Source: Paenibacillus doosanensis (GTDB lineage Bacteria; Bacillota; Bacilli; Paenibacillales; NBRC-103111). Taken from it: a stretch of 64,000 bases of DNA. Both the position numbers and the translations under genes were made by a program. Location of the stretch: positions 62,001 through 126,000 of the forward strand of contig NZ_JANYUY010000015.1 in NCBI RefSeq assembly GCF_025060755.1. The letters are read 5' to 3'. The notes under the pieces are model-generated. The model was not told the origin of the DNA. It searched no databases and saw only the letters and a program-made list of their open reading frames with translations. Shown here in pieces: positions 35,848 to 43,511 of this stretch (within the stretch, counting starts at the first letter, position 1; every line of letters starts with the position of its first letter).

Positions 35848-35867
35848 CTGCGCTTTCCCGGGAAAAG
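35848..35867 (+). repeat. 20-bp direct repeat, copy 1
   Basis: CTGCGCTTTCCCGGGAAAAG occurs here and identically at 38522-38541 in the same orientation. It contains a near-palindrome around CCCGGG. Confidence 0.8.
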
Positions 35868-35952
35868 TTCATTCCCCGCATGGCTCCGCCTTTACACTCA
35901 TCGCCTTTTGCCTTTATGATAGAACTAATTTTTTTGGAAGGAGAAACAGCTT

Positions 35953-36387
35953 GTGCGCAATCGAAAGGCATTATTTTCGCTTATTATCACGATCTTCCTC
36001 ATGGCCGGTTCGGCGCTTTACGAGAAACTGGGACTGCCCGTCAGCGAGCTCCCGGACCGCTCGGCCGTAGTTCAGCTCATGTTCCCGGCGGACCGCTATC
36101 CCGAGACGGCGGCCCACATCAAGGAAGCGATCCGGGCCGGACAATCCCGCATTTGCACGATCAACCGCGGGGGAGCCGAGGAGAACCGGAAGCATTCGCT
36201 TCACGACGTTCCCACCAAGAAAGGCTACGACCGCGACGAGTGGCCGATGGCCATGTGCCGGGAAGGCGGCCAGGGCGCCGATATCAAGTACATAACCCCC
36301 GCAGACAACCGCGGAGCGGGCAGTTGGGTGCAAAATCAGCTTGACAAGTACCCCGACGGCACCGAAGTTGAATTTATTGTAAAATAA
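35953..36387 (+). CDS. nucB: NucB-type secreted DNase
   Basis: A 144-residue NucA/NucB-family nuclease. A basic start and a hydrophobic stretch ([20 protein letters not shown]) act as a signal peptide. The catalytic region is [18 protein letters not shown], followed by the characteristic [18 protein letters not shown]. subtilis NucB is a sporulation-time extracellular DNase that also breaks up biofilm DNA. The start is GTG at 35953, with GGAAGGAG about 10 nt upstream. A terminator follows 90 bp after the stop. It stands apart from the genes on its left by an intergenic region with regulatory sites. Confidence 0.92.
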   Translation: MRNRKALFSLIITIFLMAGSALYEKLGLPVSELPDRSAVVQLMFPADRYPETAAHIKEAIRAGQSRICTINRGGAEENRKHSLHDVPTKKGYDRDEWPMAMCREGGQGADIKYITPADNRGAGSWVQNQLDKYPDGTEVEFIVK

Positions 36388-36479
36388 CACATATAATCCC
36401 TTTTTTTCTGATTCACTTTTCTCCACTACAGCAGAAGAAATGAGCCGACGCGTGAATATGCTTTATTACGCGCAGCATG

Positions 36480-36514
36480 AAAACATCGTCTGAAGGAGCC
36501 GGCGATGTTTTTAT
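36480..36514 (+). terminator. intrinsic terminator after nucB
   Basis: AAACATCG (36481-36488) pairs with CGATGTTT (36503-36510), followed by a T-rich run (TTTTTATTTT). Confidence 0.75.
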
Positions 36515-36537
36515 TTTCTCTACGTTTTCTGCTTGGC

Positions 36538-37011
36538 TCACTTTATGCTCTGTCTCAACAAGTTCGCCATATCATCTAAATATTTCGTTAATCGGATGCT
36601 TATTTCTGAACGGACCACGTCTCGGACGATGCCGAATCGTTCTTCGTAGCCGCGGCAAATGATTTTGTAATAAATCACCAAATCAACCTGTTCATCCTTG
36701 ATTACTTTTATATTCCGCTTGCTTAATTCTTTTCGAAGAGCGTACATGTCCTTAGTGATTCTATCCATAAGCACCTGTGCAGATACTAAAAAATGCCGGC
36801 GCAAGATGCCGGTGGAATTCTTTATGTCGTCCGCAGCCCTTTGGACCATCGTAAGCAAAAGAGGCAGAAGAACATAATCTCTGACCATTGTGAGCTCATC
36901 GCCGGTGGGCCGTCCCTGATTCTTGGGTTCATTACGCTTCTCGTATTGCTCCACGTGTTCCGTGAGTGCCATTTTCGACTTCCATCTTTCATTGCCATCC
37001 AATTTGCTCAT
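36538..37011 (-). CDS. unknown protein translationally coupled to the Y-family polymerase
   Basis: A 157-residue protein. Its ATG overlaps the polymerase stop by four bases (ATGA), with GGGGGG eight bases before. The first 25 residues (KLDGNERWKSKMALTEHVEQ) resemble the start of YolD-type proteins, which accompany UvrX polymerases in Bacillus. After residue 45 it changes to a helical domain (MVRDYVLLPLLLTMVQRAAD, later VDLVIYYKIICRGYEERFGI) unlike YolD. There are no membrane segments; the Leu-rich stretch is short and amphipathic. It probably is an accessory factor of the polymerase, induced with it. The function is unknown. Confidence 0.75.
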   Translation of the reverse strand: MSKLDGNERWKSKMALTEHVEQYEKRNEPKNQGRPTGDELTMVRDYVLLPLLLTMVQRAADDIKNSTGILRRHFLVSAQVLMDRITKDMYALRKELSKRNIKVIKDEQVDLVIYYKIICRGYEERFGIVRDVVRSEISIRLTKYLDDMANLLRQSIK

Positions 37012-38261
37012 GCCCAATGCCCCCCAATCTGTGCCGCTCTTTCGAATGCTTGCGCTGTTTTTTGCAGGGATGACGCTCGAATAATCGCAGTGAGGCCGAA
37101 GCGCTCTTTAATTGCATCGATGGTTTTGGCGCACCTAATGAGCTTTTCCCGGTCCTCGAACAAGTCCAGCTGGTAAGTTTCATCGCCGGACAAGCCAGTA
37201 AGGGTGATGTGCAGCTGAGTGAGCGGCATACCTTGCCAATGCTCTAAAAACAGCTTCTTAACGGCGGAGCCTACCTCATGCTCTAAATAAGTGGGCCGCA
37301 TCAAGCTCATTTGCCGACCAAAATCAAAGGATCGGCTGCCATCCGTTTCAGCGGCTCCAACTCCGATGACGCGCCCCATATAACCGTATTTTCGCGCACG
37401 GCGGCATACTTCGATCACTAGCTCAATCATGAGGGGCTCAATATCTTCGATCGTCTTGTATAGGTTCCATTTAAGAGCTCTTCCGTTATTGATCACCTTG
37501 ATTTGACTTCTCATGCCTGCGACAACAGGACTCGGGTCGATACCTCTCGCTGTTTGCCAGTAATATTCCGCTTGTATATCGCTTTGCCGTCCCATCCGAT
37601 AACGCAATCGCTGCTTGAATTCACCTAAATCGAGCCGGGCAATATCGCCAATCGTTCGAATGCCCATGCGCATGAAGTGACCCGACATACGGCTGGCAAC
37701 CATAAACATCCGGTAAACCGGCAAAGGCCACAAATCGGATTCGATATTATCGTTAGAGAGGGTGTATATCCCCTCTAGTCTCTTTTTCGCGAAATTATCC
37801 GTGGCCATTTTTGCTAATATTTTCGTTGGCCCGATGCCGACACGTGACCAAACACCGGTGGAAAGATGCACTCGCGTCTGAATTTGGCGAGCTATTTCTT
37901 CTGCGGTTCCAAACAAAGCAATCGATCCTGTCACGTCCAGGAATTGTTCGTCTATGGAATACGGCTCCACTTGATCGGTAAATGATTCGTAAATCTCTGT
38001 AATTAGCAGCGATACGGCAATGTAGGTTGCCATCCTCGGCCGAATGACAACCAGATCCGGACATTTGGCTTGAGCCTCGCCGACCCGTTCGGCTGTCGTA
38101 ACGCCTCGTGCTTTGGCAATCGGGCATGCGGCTAGAATGATACCCGACTTTCTGGAGGGATCTCCTACGGCAACGGGTTTATCGCGGCATTCCGGGTGCG
38201 CAGCTTTCTCGACCGAAGCATAAAACGATTGGCCGTCCGCCAGCATAATAACGCGTCTCAT
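37008..38261 (-). CDS. UvrX-type Y-family DNA polymerase
   Basis: A 417-residue translesion polymerase of the UvrX/YqjW branch. Catalytic residues are Asp9 in the start LADGQSFYASVEK and Asp104-Glu105 in YSIDEQFLDV. The fingers motif GVTTAERVGEA and the helix-hairpin GIRTIGDIARLDLGEF are in place. There is no clear clamp-binding motif at the C-terminus, where the sequence ends in HWA. The ATG at 38261 has AAGGGA about 10 nt upstream; the GTG three codons earlier lies inside that region. A LexA-like box is 50-61 bp upstream of the start. The gene is followed by a coupled unknown gene. Confidence 0.9.
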   Translation of the reverse strand: MRRVIMLADGQSFYASVEKAAHPECRDKPVAVGDPSRKSGIILAACPIAKARGVTTAERVGEAQAKCPDLVVIRPRMATYIAVSLLITEIYESFTDQVEPYSIDEQFLDVTGSIALFGTAEEIARQIQTRVHLSTGVWSRVGIGPTKILAKMATDNFAKKRLEGIYTLSNDNIESDLWPLPVYRMFMVASRMSGHFMRMGIRTIGDIARLDLGEFKQRLRYRMGRQSDIQAEYYWQTARGIDPSPVVAGMRSQIKVINNGRALKWNLYKTIEDIEPLMIELVIEVCRRARKYGYMGRVIGVGAAETDGSRSFDFGRQMSLMRPTYLEHEVGSAVKKLFLEHWQGMPLTQLHITLTGLSGDETYQLDLFEDREKLIRCAKTIDAIKERFGLTAIIRASSLQKTAQAFERAAQIGGHWA

Positions 38262-38310
38262 CTTACCCACTTCCCTTTAACCTGATGACTTCAATCTGTG
38301 CGCAAATACG

Positions 38311-38322
38311 GAACATATGTTC
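38311..38322. promoter_or_regulatory. LexA-type box before the Y-family polymerase
   Basis: GAACATATGTTC is a perfect 12-bp palindrome and matches the B. subtilis LexA box core GAAC-N4-GTTC, with purine/pyrimidine spacing as in the consensus. It is about 50 bp before the start codon at 38261. Confidence 0.8.
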
Positions 38323-38398
38323 TGTATTATCTTATTCAGGATAGCGAACGAATATTCCGATTGCAAGAGGTATTTTTTCACAGTTGCTTTTTAAACGC

Positions 38399-38435
38399 AA
38401 AAAAATTCCCTGACATCTTGAAGGACGTCAAGGAA
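38399..38435 (-). terminator. intrinsic terminator of the 38543-38755 gene
   Basis: On the minus strand TTCC-T-TGAC pairs with GTCA-G-GGAA, followed by seven T. Confidence 0.7.
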
Positions 38436-38521
38436 CCTTGGACTTGGAACTCCTATGCATGTATACCCACCCTAGCCGCCGTCCCAAAACCGCGGACAAC
38501 GGAGAGCTTTCTGTTCGTAAT

Positions 38522-38541
38522 CTGCGCTTTCCCGGGAAAAG
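38522..38541 (+). repeat. 20-bp direct repeat, copy 2
   Basis: Identical to 35848-35867 and in the same orientation. It starts just after the stop of the small gene at 38543. Confidence 0.8.
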
Positions 38542-38542
38542 C

Positions 38543-38755
38543 TTAGAGCAAATCCGAGGAATCGTCGTAGTCGAAGCGGATTCCATCCTGAGCGGCCGTC
38601 AGCTTGGGAGACCCGTTCATCGCCGCCTGCGCATTCGTCTGCAGCTTGCCCAGCACCTCGCGGTACTGTTTGACTTTCGATTCTTTCGACTCTGCGTTGA
38701 TGGCCAACTGCAAAGCTTGTTCGATTACGGCAATATCATGACTGGTAAAATCCAT
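38543..38755 (-). CDS. small hypothetical protein, 70 aa
   Basis: The ATG at 38755 has AAGGGGGAG in place, so the product starts MDFTSHDIAVIEQALQLAIN. It has two helices (to about residue 40) and an acidic tail. The composition is hydrophilic, with no signal peptide. I do not recognise a family. It is a single-gene unit with its own terminator. Confidence 0.7.
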   Translation of the reverse strand: MDFTSHDIAVIEQALQLAINAESKESKVKQYREVLGKLQTNAQAAMNGSPKLTAAQDGIRFDYDDSSDLL

Positions 38756-38856
38756 GCCGCACTCCCCCTTGAGAATCAATTTTCACTTATTTAGTGTATC
38801 CCAAAATGAGGATAATCATTCCTGCTGCGCCATCAAATTGCACACGATGCGTTAGG

Positions 38857-38972
38857 AGTCTGTCCGACGGAGTTACGTTTGTGCACAGCGAATGAATAAT
38901 GACTGCCTATTTTGCCGCTAACGCTGCATAATGACTGTCATTTTACATGTAACGTGGTTCATCGGACAGACT
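38857..38972. repeat. possible MITE-like inverted-repeat element
   Basis: Ends AGTCTGTCCGA (38857-38867) and TCGGACAGACT (38962-38972) are perfect 11-bp inverted repeats. An inner GTTAC and GTAAC pair continues the symmetry. The 116-bp element codes nothing and lies between two minus-strand genes. No target duplication is evident. Confidence 0.5.
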
Positions 38973-38978
38973 ATACGC

Positions 38979-39947
38979 TTAGACAAAAGGCGGGTCCCAC
39001 ATTTTTTTGCGCCAGCCGAGCGTATGCTCGCGTACGTTCAAATTGCGGTCCAATCGGACATCGACCCCGAAGGGCAGCCGATGATTGTACCAAAAGCGAA
39101 CGTCGCGCCACTGGACCACATAACCGTCCGGCTGCTCCGTGCAGCTGACATGCACCCGCTCGGCGAAATAGAGAAACGCCCGGACTCCGCCCGCCGCCAT
39201 GGTCGCTTGAACGACCGCATTGGAGGAGCCTTTGGCATATTCATCCTTGAGACAGACATCGCCGTACAGCAGCGTTCCCGTATAAAAATGCGAATCCGTC
39301 TCCATCACGAACTGCCACCGGAACCAGTGCATTCCCGGCATAACTTGGCAGATCCCTTCCTTCCCGAGAACGGCGCGCACCCGCTTGACAACCCAGTCAT
39401 GATGCGCTGCGCGGGCGGCAATATAGACCGCCGTAGCCGCGTAAATCCATGCAAACATAACGCCCGGCCGAAATCCATCCTCCGCCAGCCACCAAACGAG
39501 CAGCCCCGTGCCGTGCAGCAGAAACAGCGCCGGATCGAATACGGGCAAAATGTCCAGGTGATGCCATCTTTTCGACAACGGACGAAAGCACTGTACGCCG
39601 TATACGTTAAGCCAGTCGAGAAGCACGTGAAACGCCACGGCGATAAAAGACCAGGCCAGCACATACAGCGCCTGATCCCATATATGAAACAAAGAAGCGA
39701 TCGGCACCGTCAAGATCAGCGGCCAAACGAGCAGCGCAGGCAAGGAGTGCGTCACGCCGCGATGAAACCGGATGTACGCGGGGTAGCCCTTGAGTCTTGC
39801 GATCGAATCGATGTCAGGCGCATGCGACCCGATCAAAGTTGCCGTTAGAATCGCCTGCGTCAGCTCAGGCTGCTGCGCCGCGGCAGGCTCCAGCATGGCA
39901 AGGCCCGCCAGCGTCGCGCCGAAAAGCAAATGGCTGCCCGTATCCAT
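38979..39947 (-). CDS. YfhP/YdjM-type membrane-bound metal-dependent hydrolase
   Basis: A 322-residue protein with four or five membrane helices in its first 200 residues. The His/Asp set is HLLFGATLAG, GSHAPDID, RFHRGVTHSLPAL and FHVLLDWLNVYG, as in the YfhP/YdjM family of putative metal-dependent hydrolases. The C-terminal 130 residues are a soluble domain. The true start is the ATG at 39947 with AGGAGGG upstream; the longer frame has no site. The family's substrate is unknown; B. subtilis YfhP has been linked to lipopeptide control. Confidence 0.85.
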   Translation of the reverse strand: MDTGSHLLFGATLAGLAMLEPAAAQQPELTQAILTATLIGSHAPDIDSIARLKGYPAYIRFHRGVTHSLPALLVWPLILTVPIASLFHIWDQALYVLAWSFIAVAFHVLLDWLNVYGVQCFRPLSKRWHHLDILPVFDPALFLLHGTGLLVWWLAEDGFRPGVMFAWIYAATAVYIAARAAHHDWVVKRVRAVLGKEGICQVMPGMHWFRWQFVMETDSHFYTGTLLYGDVCLKDEYAKGSSNAVVQATMAAGGVRAFLYFAERVHVSCTEQPDGYVVQWRDVRFWYNHRLPFGVDVRLDRNLNVREHTLGWRKKMWDPPFV

Positions 39948-40038
39948 GATTTCCCTCCTCACAGGATAATTGCGCAAGGGGCCGCCCAAGGCGTTCTCGG
40001 CCCCGCAGCCTCTGCCGCGAAGAAGGCCGCACCCTCAA

Positions 40039-41016
40039 CTAAGCGGTATGGGAGCGCTTCGCTTTCATCTCGTCTTCCTCCCAGCGCTCCTCTGCGTTAA
40101 ACCAGTAAAACCATTGCTCCGGGTGCCGCCGGATCACTTCTTCCATATGCCCGTTCAATAGTTGAGCGGCCTCGCTTCTTCCGGAACGGGAGTACGCCGC
40201 ATACAAATGCAGAGGCTGCCCGAAAACGAGCCGATGGACGAAACCGCGCTCCCTTATGCCGTAGAACGGGATTACGGGCGTCCGGCTATCGATGCCCAGC
40301 ATAGCCGCTCCTTCCGGCGTCCGGGTCGTTCTCCCGAACAACCGGGACTTGGGAAACGAAGGCCGGTAAAAATCCCCGAGAATAAACACAACGCCGTTAG
40401 AAGCCAGATGGGCGCGCAGCTTCTTCATCATCGCAAGCGGCGGAGTCCGGTCGTAGTCGAACCCCGGGCAGCCCAATCGGGCAAAATGCTCGTAGAGCGG
40501 CAGCAGCTCGGCGCTTCCTGCGGTCGCTATCGTCAAACAAGAGTACCTTTGGCACAAATACCAATAATAGTAAAAAAAATTGCCGCAATGCGGCGTATAT
40601 ACGATAGCGCCTCGTCCCAAGAGCAGCGCTTCCTCCAGCCGTTCCTCCCCTTCCGCGCGGAAACGCCACCGCTCGCTTCCGGGAAGACGCTCCGATTCCA
40701 GCATGATTTCATACAGCGTGATGACCAGATTTTGAAAAAAACGCCTGCGCAGCATCTTGATCTCGCTTCCCGGCAGCCGCTCCAGTAAATCCTCCATGTT
40801 GAGCCGCACCTTCGCTGCCACCCCGTTTGCCGAAGCGGCGCATAACGCCGTGCCGAGCCAGCGGCAAATCCAAAGCATCAAGCGCCGCGGCATCCAGCCG
40901 CAGCAGCGCGAACACGCCTTAATCAGGCCTTGCCTGCGGGTTATCGATTCGATCCATTCATACACAAGCAATCCCTCCCCCAAACGCTTCATTGCCGCAA
41001 AGATAAACGGCCGCAA
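40039..41016 (-). CDS. LpxL/HtrB-like acyltransferase lacking the usual acidic motif residue
   Basis: A 325-residue protein of the lysophospholipid/lipid A acyltransferase (LpxL, HtrB) type. Early helices may insert in the membrane (RLMLWICRWLGTALC). The usual HX4(D/E) catalytic motif aligns with TPHCGNFFYYY, where Phe stands in the acid position. Later motifs fit the family: GDFYRPSFPKSRLFGR and TPEGAAMLGIDSRTPVIPFY. The gene follows an OlsB-like gene by nine bases. The two could make an acylated amino-acid lipid, as OlsB and a second acyltransferase do for ornithine lipids; this is inferred. The tail EEDEMKAKRSHTA is basic. Confidence 0.78.
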   Translation of the reverse strand: MRPFIFAAMKRLGEGLLVYEWIESITRRQGLIKACSRCCGWMPRRLMLWICRWLGTALCAASANGVAAKVRLNMEDLLERLPGSEIKMLRRRFFQNLVITLYEIMLESERLPGSERWRFRAEGEERLEEALLLGRGAIVYTPHCGNFFYYYWYLCQRYSCLTIATAGSAELLPLYEHFARLGCPGFDYDRTPPLAMMKKLRAHLASNGVVFILGDFYRPSFPKSRLFGRTTRTPEGAAMLGIDSRTPVIPFYGIRERGFVHRLVFGQPLHLYAAYSRSGRSEAAQLLNGHMEEVIRRHPEQWFYWFNAEERWEEDEMKAKRSHTA

Positions 41017-41025
41017 GCCGCCGGA

Positions 41026-41802
41026 TTACTGCCGTTCCTTGAGAAAATGCTTCTTATACCTTCGCGTCACGCGTTCCTTCTCCAGCACGATGAAAAAATC
41101 GACCGTATCGAACAGCGCGTCGTAAGCGGGATCGCCGGCGATCTCCGCTCCCAGCCATTGATAGCCTTTCATCAGCGGCGGAAGCTTGCGGAACCATTCC
41201 TTCTCGGGGAGCTCGCATGGGATATGCCGGAGACCGGCAATGGCATGGGTCTCCAGCGGCCGGATGCCGAACCGCTCCGTAATCACACGCTTGGTTTTCA
41301 GCATGCTGAACATAGCGTTCAAGTTGTCGAGAGAAGGTATGCGCATACTTGCGCAGCCGATTAAATACCGGAATTCCCGCTCCGCCATGTAACCGGCTAT
41401 TCCTTCCCACAACAGCTGAATCGCTCTTCCTCCCCGATAGGCGGGATCGACGCAGCTACGTCCGAGTTCCAGCGACTGCCGTTTGTGCTCCCCAAATGCG
41501 GACAGATCGAATTCGGTTTCCGAGTAAAACCCGATTCCGGCTCCGGCTCTTTCGCCCGGAAGCAGACGGTACGTTCCGACAACGCAGCCGCTGTCCATAT
41601 CCTTAACAATCAAATGATCGCAGTATCCGTCGTATTCATCCCGCTCCAAACCGGTGTCGTTCAGCATTCGCATATTTTTTTCCTCTTCGACAAACACCCG
41701 GTACCTCAGCCGCATGGCCTGCTCGATTTCCTCGGTTGTGGAAGCCAGCATGACGGACAGATTGGACTGCTGAGGACTTGCTTGCGTGGCAGTTGGAATC
41801 AT
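41026..41802 (-). CDS. OlsB-like GNAT N-acyltransferase
   Basis: A 258-residue protein of the OlsB/hemolysin-like GNAT group. The family pattern is clear: MRLRYRVFVEEEKNMRMLND, then LIVKDMDSGCVVGTYRLLPG, FYSETEFDLS and LELGRSCVDPAYRGGRAIQLLWEGIAGYM. OlsB joins a 3-hydroxyacyl chain from acyl-carrier protein to the amino group of ornithine. Related enzymes use other amines, so the substrate is open. The start is the ATG at 41802, with GAGAAAGG before it; the frame extends to 41838 without a site. It is coupled to the LpxL-like gene. Confidence 0.83.
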   Translation of the reverse strand: MIPTATQASPQQSNLSVMLASTTEEIEQAMRLRYRVFVEEEKNMRMLNDTGLERDEYDGYCDHLIVKDMDSGCVVGTYRLLPGERAGAGIGFYSETEFDLSAFGEHKRQSLELGRSCVDPAYRGGRAIQLLWEGIAGYMAEREFRYLIGCASMRIPSLDNLNAMFSMLKTKRVITERFGIRPLETHAIAGLRHIPCELPEKEWFRKLPPLMKGYQWLGAEIAGDPAYDALFDTVDFFIVLEKERVTRRYKKHFLKERQ

Positions 41803-41918
41803 CGTCAACACGCCTTTCTCAGGAAAGTGGAGGTTCACTACACGTTTAGCGTATCAGACGATTATTAAGCTCACGTTTGCGCGTTGTTAATATTTTGTAA
41901 TGATTCCGACTTCTGCCC

Positions 41919-41958
41919 AAAAAAAGACAGCGCGCTCCAACTGCAAGGCGCACTGTCT
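41919..41958 (-). terminator. intrinsic terminator of lrgAB
   Basis: On the minus strand AGACAG pairs with CTGTCT, with a GC-rich inner part, followed by six or seven T. It starts eight bases after the lrgB stop. Confidence 0.85.
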
Positions 41959-41965
41959 CGATTTT

Positions 41966-42658
41966 TTAGCGGAACAAGCCGTATAAAGGGATGAATAAGA
42001 TCGATGTTATAATAGCCGCGGCTCCCATAGCAAAACCGCTCACGCTTCCCTGAAGCTCCGAATCGCGGATAATCCGCGCCGTTCCGATGCCGTGGGCAGC
42101 CGTTCCGATCGCCGTGCCCAGCGCGATATCGTCGTGTACTCCGCACAGACGCAGCAGTCCGGGGCCGAACATGCTCCCGATCAGCCCGGTAAGCACCGTC
42201 AGCACTGCGGTGAGCTCCGGAATTCCTCCGGCTTGCCGCGATATTTCGAGAGCGATGGGCGAAGTCACCGACTTGGGCATCATCGTCACCATCAGCTCCT
42301 GCGATCCGCCGAGACTCCATACGAAAGCCGCGGACAAGATGAGCGCGCTTACCGATCCCGCGGTGATGCCGCCAAGAATGGACGGCAGGCTGGAGCGTAT
42401 GCGCCGCGCGTTTTTGTACAGCGGTATGCCGAGAGCTACCGTGGCCGGTCCGAGAAAGAAGACGAGCATATCGCCCCCTTTCCGGTAAGCTTCATAAGGA
42501 ATGTTAGCGCTTAATAAAAATACGATAATAAGACCGGAGGTTATAAATAACGGATGAAGCCATGACCATTTGCGGTATAAAGCCAAAGCCAGCGAATAAC
42601 AAACGACGGACAACGCGATGCCGAATAAAGGCTGCTGCAGTAAACTATCGGGACTCAT
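41966..42658 (-). CDS. lrgB: LrgB family membrane protein
   Basis: A 230-residue integral membrane protein with six to seven helices. Conserved features are PYEAYRKGGDMLVFFLGPATVALGIPLY, KSVTSPIALEISRQAGG, LTGLIGSMFGPGLLRLCG and GTAAHGIGTARII. LrgB acts with LrgA in a holin-like or organic-acid export system that affects autolysis and, in B. subtilis, pyruvate use (PftAB). The start overlaps the end of lrgA by 14 bp. Confidence 0.93.
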   Translation of the reverse strand: MSPDSLLQQPLFGIALSVVCYSLALALYRKWSWLHPLFITSGLIIVFLLSANIPYEAYRKGGDMLVFFLGPATVALGIPLYKNARRIRSSLPSILGGITAGSVSALILSAAFVWSLGGSQELMVTMMPKSVTSPIALEISRQAGGIPELTAVLTVLTGLIGSMFGPGLLRLCGVHDDIALGTAIGTAAHGIGTARIIRDSELQGSVSGFAMGAAAIITSILFIPLYGLFR

Positions 42659-43004
42659 GGCGCTCCCCCTTTTTGCTGCCGCCGGTCAGCTTGACGATCC
42701 AGCCTGTAACCAGCAGAACGCCCGCCGTACTGGCGAATAAACTCACCAACAGCTGCACCGCGTGAAGGCCGATATACTGAAAAAATACCATCATCCCTAC
42801 GACAAACGGAGTGAAAAAGAGCAGCATATGCTTGATCATAAATTCCCCCGCCTCTTCTACCCATTCCAGCTTCACCAGCTTGAGGAATAAGCTCGCCGTA
42901 AATAAAATAAGTCCGATGACATTGGCCGGAAGCGGTATATGGCCCGTCGTATGCAGCACATAACCGGCCAAATAAAATCCCGTTAAAATCGAAAACCCGA
43001 GCAC
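42645..43004 (-). CDS. lrgA: LrgA/CidA family holin-like protein
   Basis: A 119-residue protein with four membrane helices. The family signature includes IPLPANVIGLILFTASLFLK, LFFTPFVVGMM and LVSLFASTAGVLLVTGWIVK. It begins with GTG at 43004 after AAGGAGGGGG. The C-terminal tail is basic (KKGERHESR). With lrgB it forms a two-gene operon; I see no lytS/lytT-type regulator beside it. Confidence 0.9.
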   Translation of the reverse strand: MLGFSILTGFYLAGYVLHTTGHIPLPANVIGLILFTASLFLKLVKLEWVEEAGEFMIKHMLLFFTPFVVGMMVFFQYIGLHAVQLLVSLFASTAGVLLVTGWIVKLTGGSKKGERHESR

Positions 43005-43179
43005 GGCTCCCCCTCCTTCTCGTTTTTGTTTGATCCTTGCCGTCGCCGCCTTCTTCTTATTCCTACGAAAGGAACCGCCCCGGCATGTATATTTCCCCGT
43101 TTCATGTGGGAACGTAACTCTTGGTGCTTAAACCGCATCACCGCACAATTAATGTAGCATAAAGGAGCTGGATTCGATC

Positions 43180-43398
43180 ATGGCTAAACCGGATAACCGC
43201 GAGGACAATGCCGCTCATTTGCAGCAGCACATCCAAAACACAAAAGAAAATTTGCAGGAAAGCGAGCAATATTTGGCCGAGCATGCCGAGGAGATCAGCC
43301 CTCAGGAGAAACAAACCTTGCAAGCCAAGAACGCCCGCCGCGAGAAAAGCATTGACGGTTTTCACAGCGAGCTTCAAGACGAATCGGGCCAGCAATAA
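43180..43398 (+). CDS. tlp: small acid-soluble spore protein Tlp
   Basis: A 72-residue hydrophilic, helical protein matching B. subtilis Tlp: KPDNREDNAAHLQQHIQNTK, then KNARREKSIDGFHSELQDES. Tlp is a minor SASP made in the forespore. It has no hydrophobic segment. The ATG at 43180 follows AAAGGAGCTGG. It is alone on the plus strand between lrgA and rnz, with a terminator 42 bp after the stop. A forespore (sigma-G) promoter is expected from known biology but I could not identify a convincing one. Confidence 0.9.
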   Translation: MAKPDNREDNAAHLQQHIQNTKENLQESEQYLAEHAEEISPQEKQTLQAKNARREKSIDGFHSELQDESGQQ

Positions 43399-43439
43399 CC
43401 GCCCGGTCTTTATGAAGGAATGTCCCGCTTAGGCAGTGC

Positions 43440-43482
43440 AAACACCCCCTCTTTAAATCGGAAGAGAGGGTGTTTGTTTTTC
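43440..43482 (+). terminator. intrinsic terminator after tlp
   Basis: AAACACCCCCTCTT pairs with AAGAGAGGGTGTTT, followed by GTTTTTC. It may also serve rnz, which converges from the right, although no long T run follows on that strand. Confidence 0.8.
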
Positions 43483-43511
43483 TCCAAATTGGGCGGGGCT
43501 TTCTCTGCTCC

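Larger units (their letters stand above)
35585..35952. other. 368-bp divergent intergenic region between mrfA and nucB
   Basis: It holds the mrfAB promoter, two LexA-like boxes, a palindrome AATTTTC-A-GAAAATT (35823-35837) and one copy of a 20-bp repeat (35848-35867) found again at 38522. No convincing gene lies within it. I see no clear sigma-A promoter for nucB; a sporulation sigma factor is likely from the known biology of nucB. Confidence 0.5.

Noticed and set aside
35848-38972. Prophage or integrative element around the Y-family polymerase
   Set aside because: UvrX-type genes occur in phages, but no integrase, terminase, capsid or transposase gene is present, and nucB is a normal chromosomal gene.
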